DNA of 53,256 nucleotides from an uncultured Bacteroidaceae bacterium (GTDB lineage Bacteria > Bacteroidota > Bacteroidia > Bacteroidales > Bacteroidaceae). A program made the translations under genes and the position numbers. Under the pieces are notes generated by a model that did no database searches, was not told the origin of the DNA, and worked only from the letters and a program-made list of their open reading frames with translations. Numbering within the stretch: the first letter of the stretch is position 1; each line of letters begins with the position of its first letter. Where the stretch lies: the NCBI GenBank assembly GCA_944320955.1, contig CALUJL010000012.1, positions 1-53,256 on the forward strand. Reading direction: 5' to 3'. Shown here piece by piece: positions 53,144 to 53,256 of the stretch.

Positions 53144-53256
53144 ATGAATATCAAACGAAACATCATCTTTTCATTGGAAAGCCGGAAGAAGAACGGAGTG
53201 CCAATCGTGGAGAATGTCCCTATCCGTATGCGTGTGGTTTTCGCCAGCCACCGCAT
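53144..53256 (+). CDS. N-terminus of a second tyrosine recombinase (partial, cut by window end)
   Basis: 37 complete codons: MNIKRNIIFSLESRKK, then NGVPIVENVPIRMRVVFASHR. The pattern, a short beta-strand, charged turn, then I-x-M-R-V-V/Y-F-x-x-x-R, is that of the arm-binding domain at the start of Bacteroidetes integrases. It reads into the element, away from the tRNA remnant, as expected for an integrase next to its attachment site. Confidence 0.75.
   Translation, partial: MNIKRNIIFSLESRKKNGVPIVENVPIRMRVVFASHR

Overview
The window is a piece of a Bacteroidales chromosome, most likely Bacteroidaceae. The pointers are promoters of the TAnnTTTG type, a bioB-bioA gene fusion, a murF-alr fusion, TatA/TatC next to TamB and a TamL-type lipoprotein barrel, and the near absence of Shine-Dalgarno leaders. 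By eye the body is GC-rich for this group, while both ends turn AT-rich abruptly.

Layout. (1) 1-1758: end of an integrated element, with a tyrosine recombinase abutting the 3' end of guaA, a known genomic-island insertion site. (2) 1759-15935: guaA and gapA diverge; then a Gdx-type SMR exporter, a MATE exporter, a tetR-fabG-pseudouridine synthase operon, tRNA-Glu(CTC), an OprP-type porin, pgk, trpB2, a DUF4738-like lipoprotein, a YqaA-type membrane protein, a nitroreductase and riboflavin synthase. (3) 14750-20708: a minus-strand operon dxs-trkA-trkH-ribE-nitroreductase. (4) 20853-32684: a plus-strand envelope block of GSCFA, murF-alr, tatA, tatC, tamB and tamL. (5) 32866-40028: a GH30 glycosidase, a sugar nucleotidyltransferase, an AsmA-like protein and a Sua5/YrdC protein. 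(6) 40142-46355: tRNA-Arg(TCT), then a complete minus-strand biotin operon (bioBA, bioF, bioG, bioC, bioD) preceded by a leader with a small ORF and a terminator. (7) 46621-50211: diverging from it, a biotin-dependent acyl-CoA carboxylase operon (biotin carboxylase, biotin carrier, carboxyltransferase). (8) 50328-52723: a lipase-like hydrolase and a GH43 galactosidase-like enzyme. (9) 52919-53256: a tRNA terminator and the last 17 bases of a tRNA gene, then AT-rich DNA and the first codons of a second integrase. The window is therefore core chromosome lying between two separately inserted elements.

Functional links. The biotin operon faces a client of biotin across one intergenic region. The Tat, TamB and TamL genes form an envelope export and assembly block. 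The GH30 and GH43 enzymes could act on the same type II arabinogalactan-like side chains, though they lie apart.

The features I find most worth pursuing are: (a) the bioBA leader, with a promoter, a candidate 137-codon ORF and an intrinsic terminator just before the bioBA start; (b) a family of short hairpin repeats (core AAAAGCG-GCAG-CGCTTTT) scattered through the window, tandem at tamB/tamL, forming a 46-bp perfect palindrome between tatA and tatC, and read as protein inside BioC; (c) matching arrays of short repeats upstream of both integrases.
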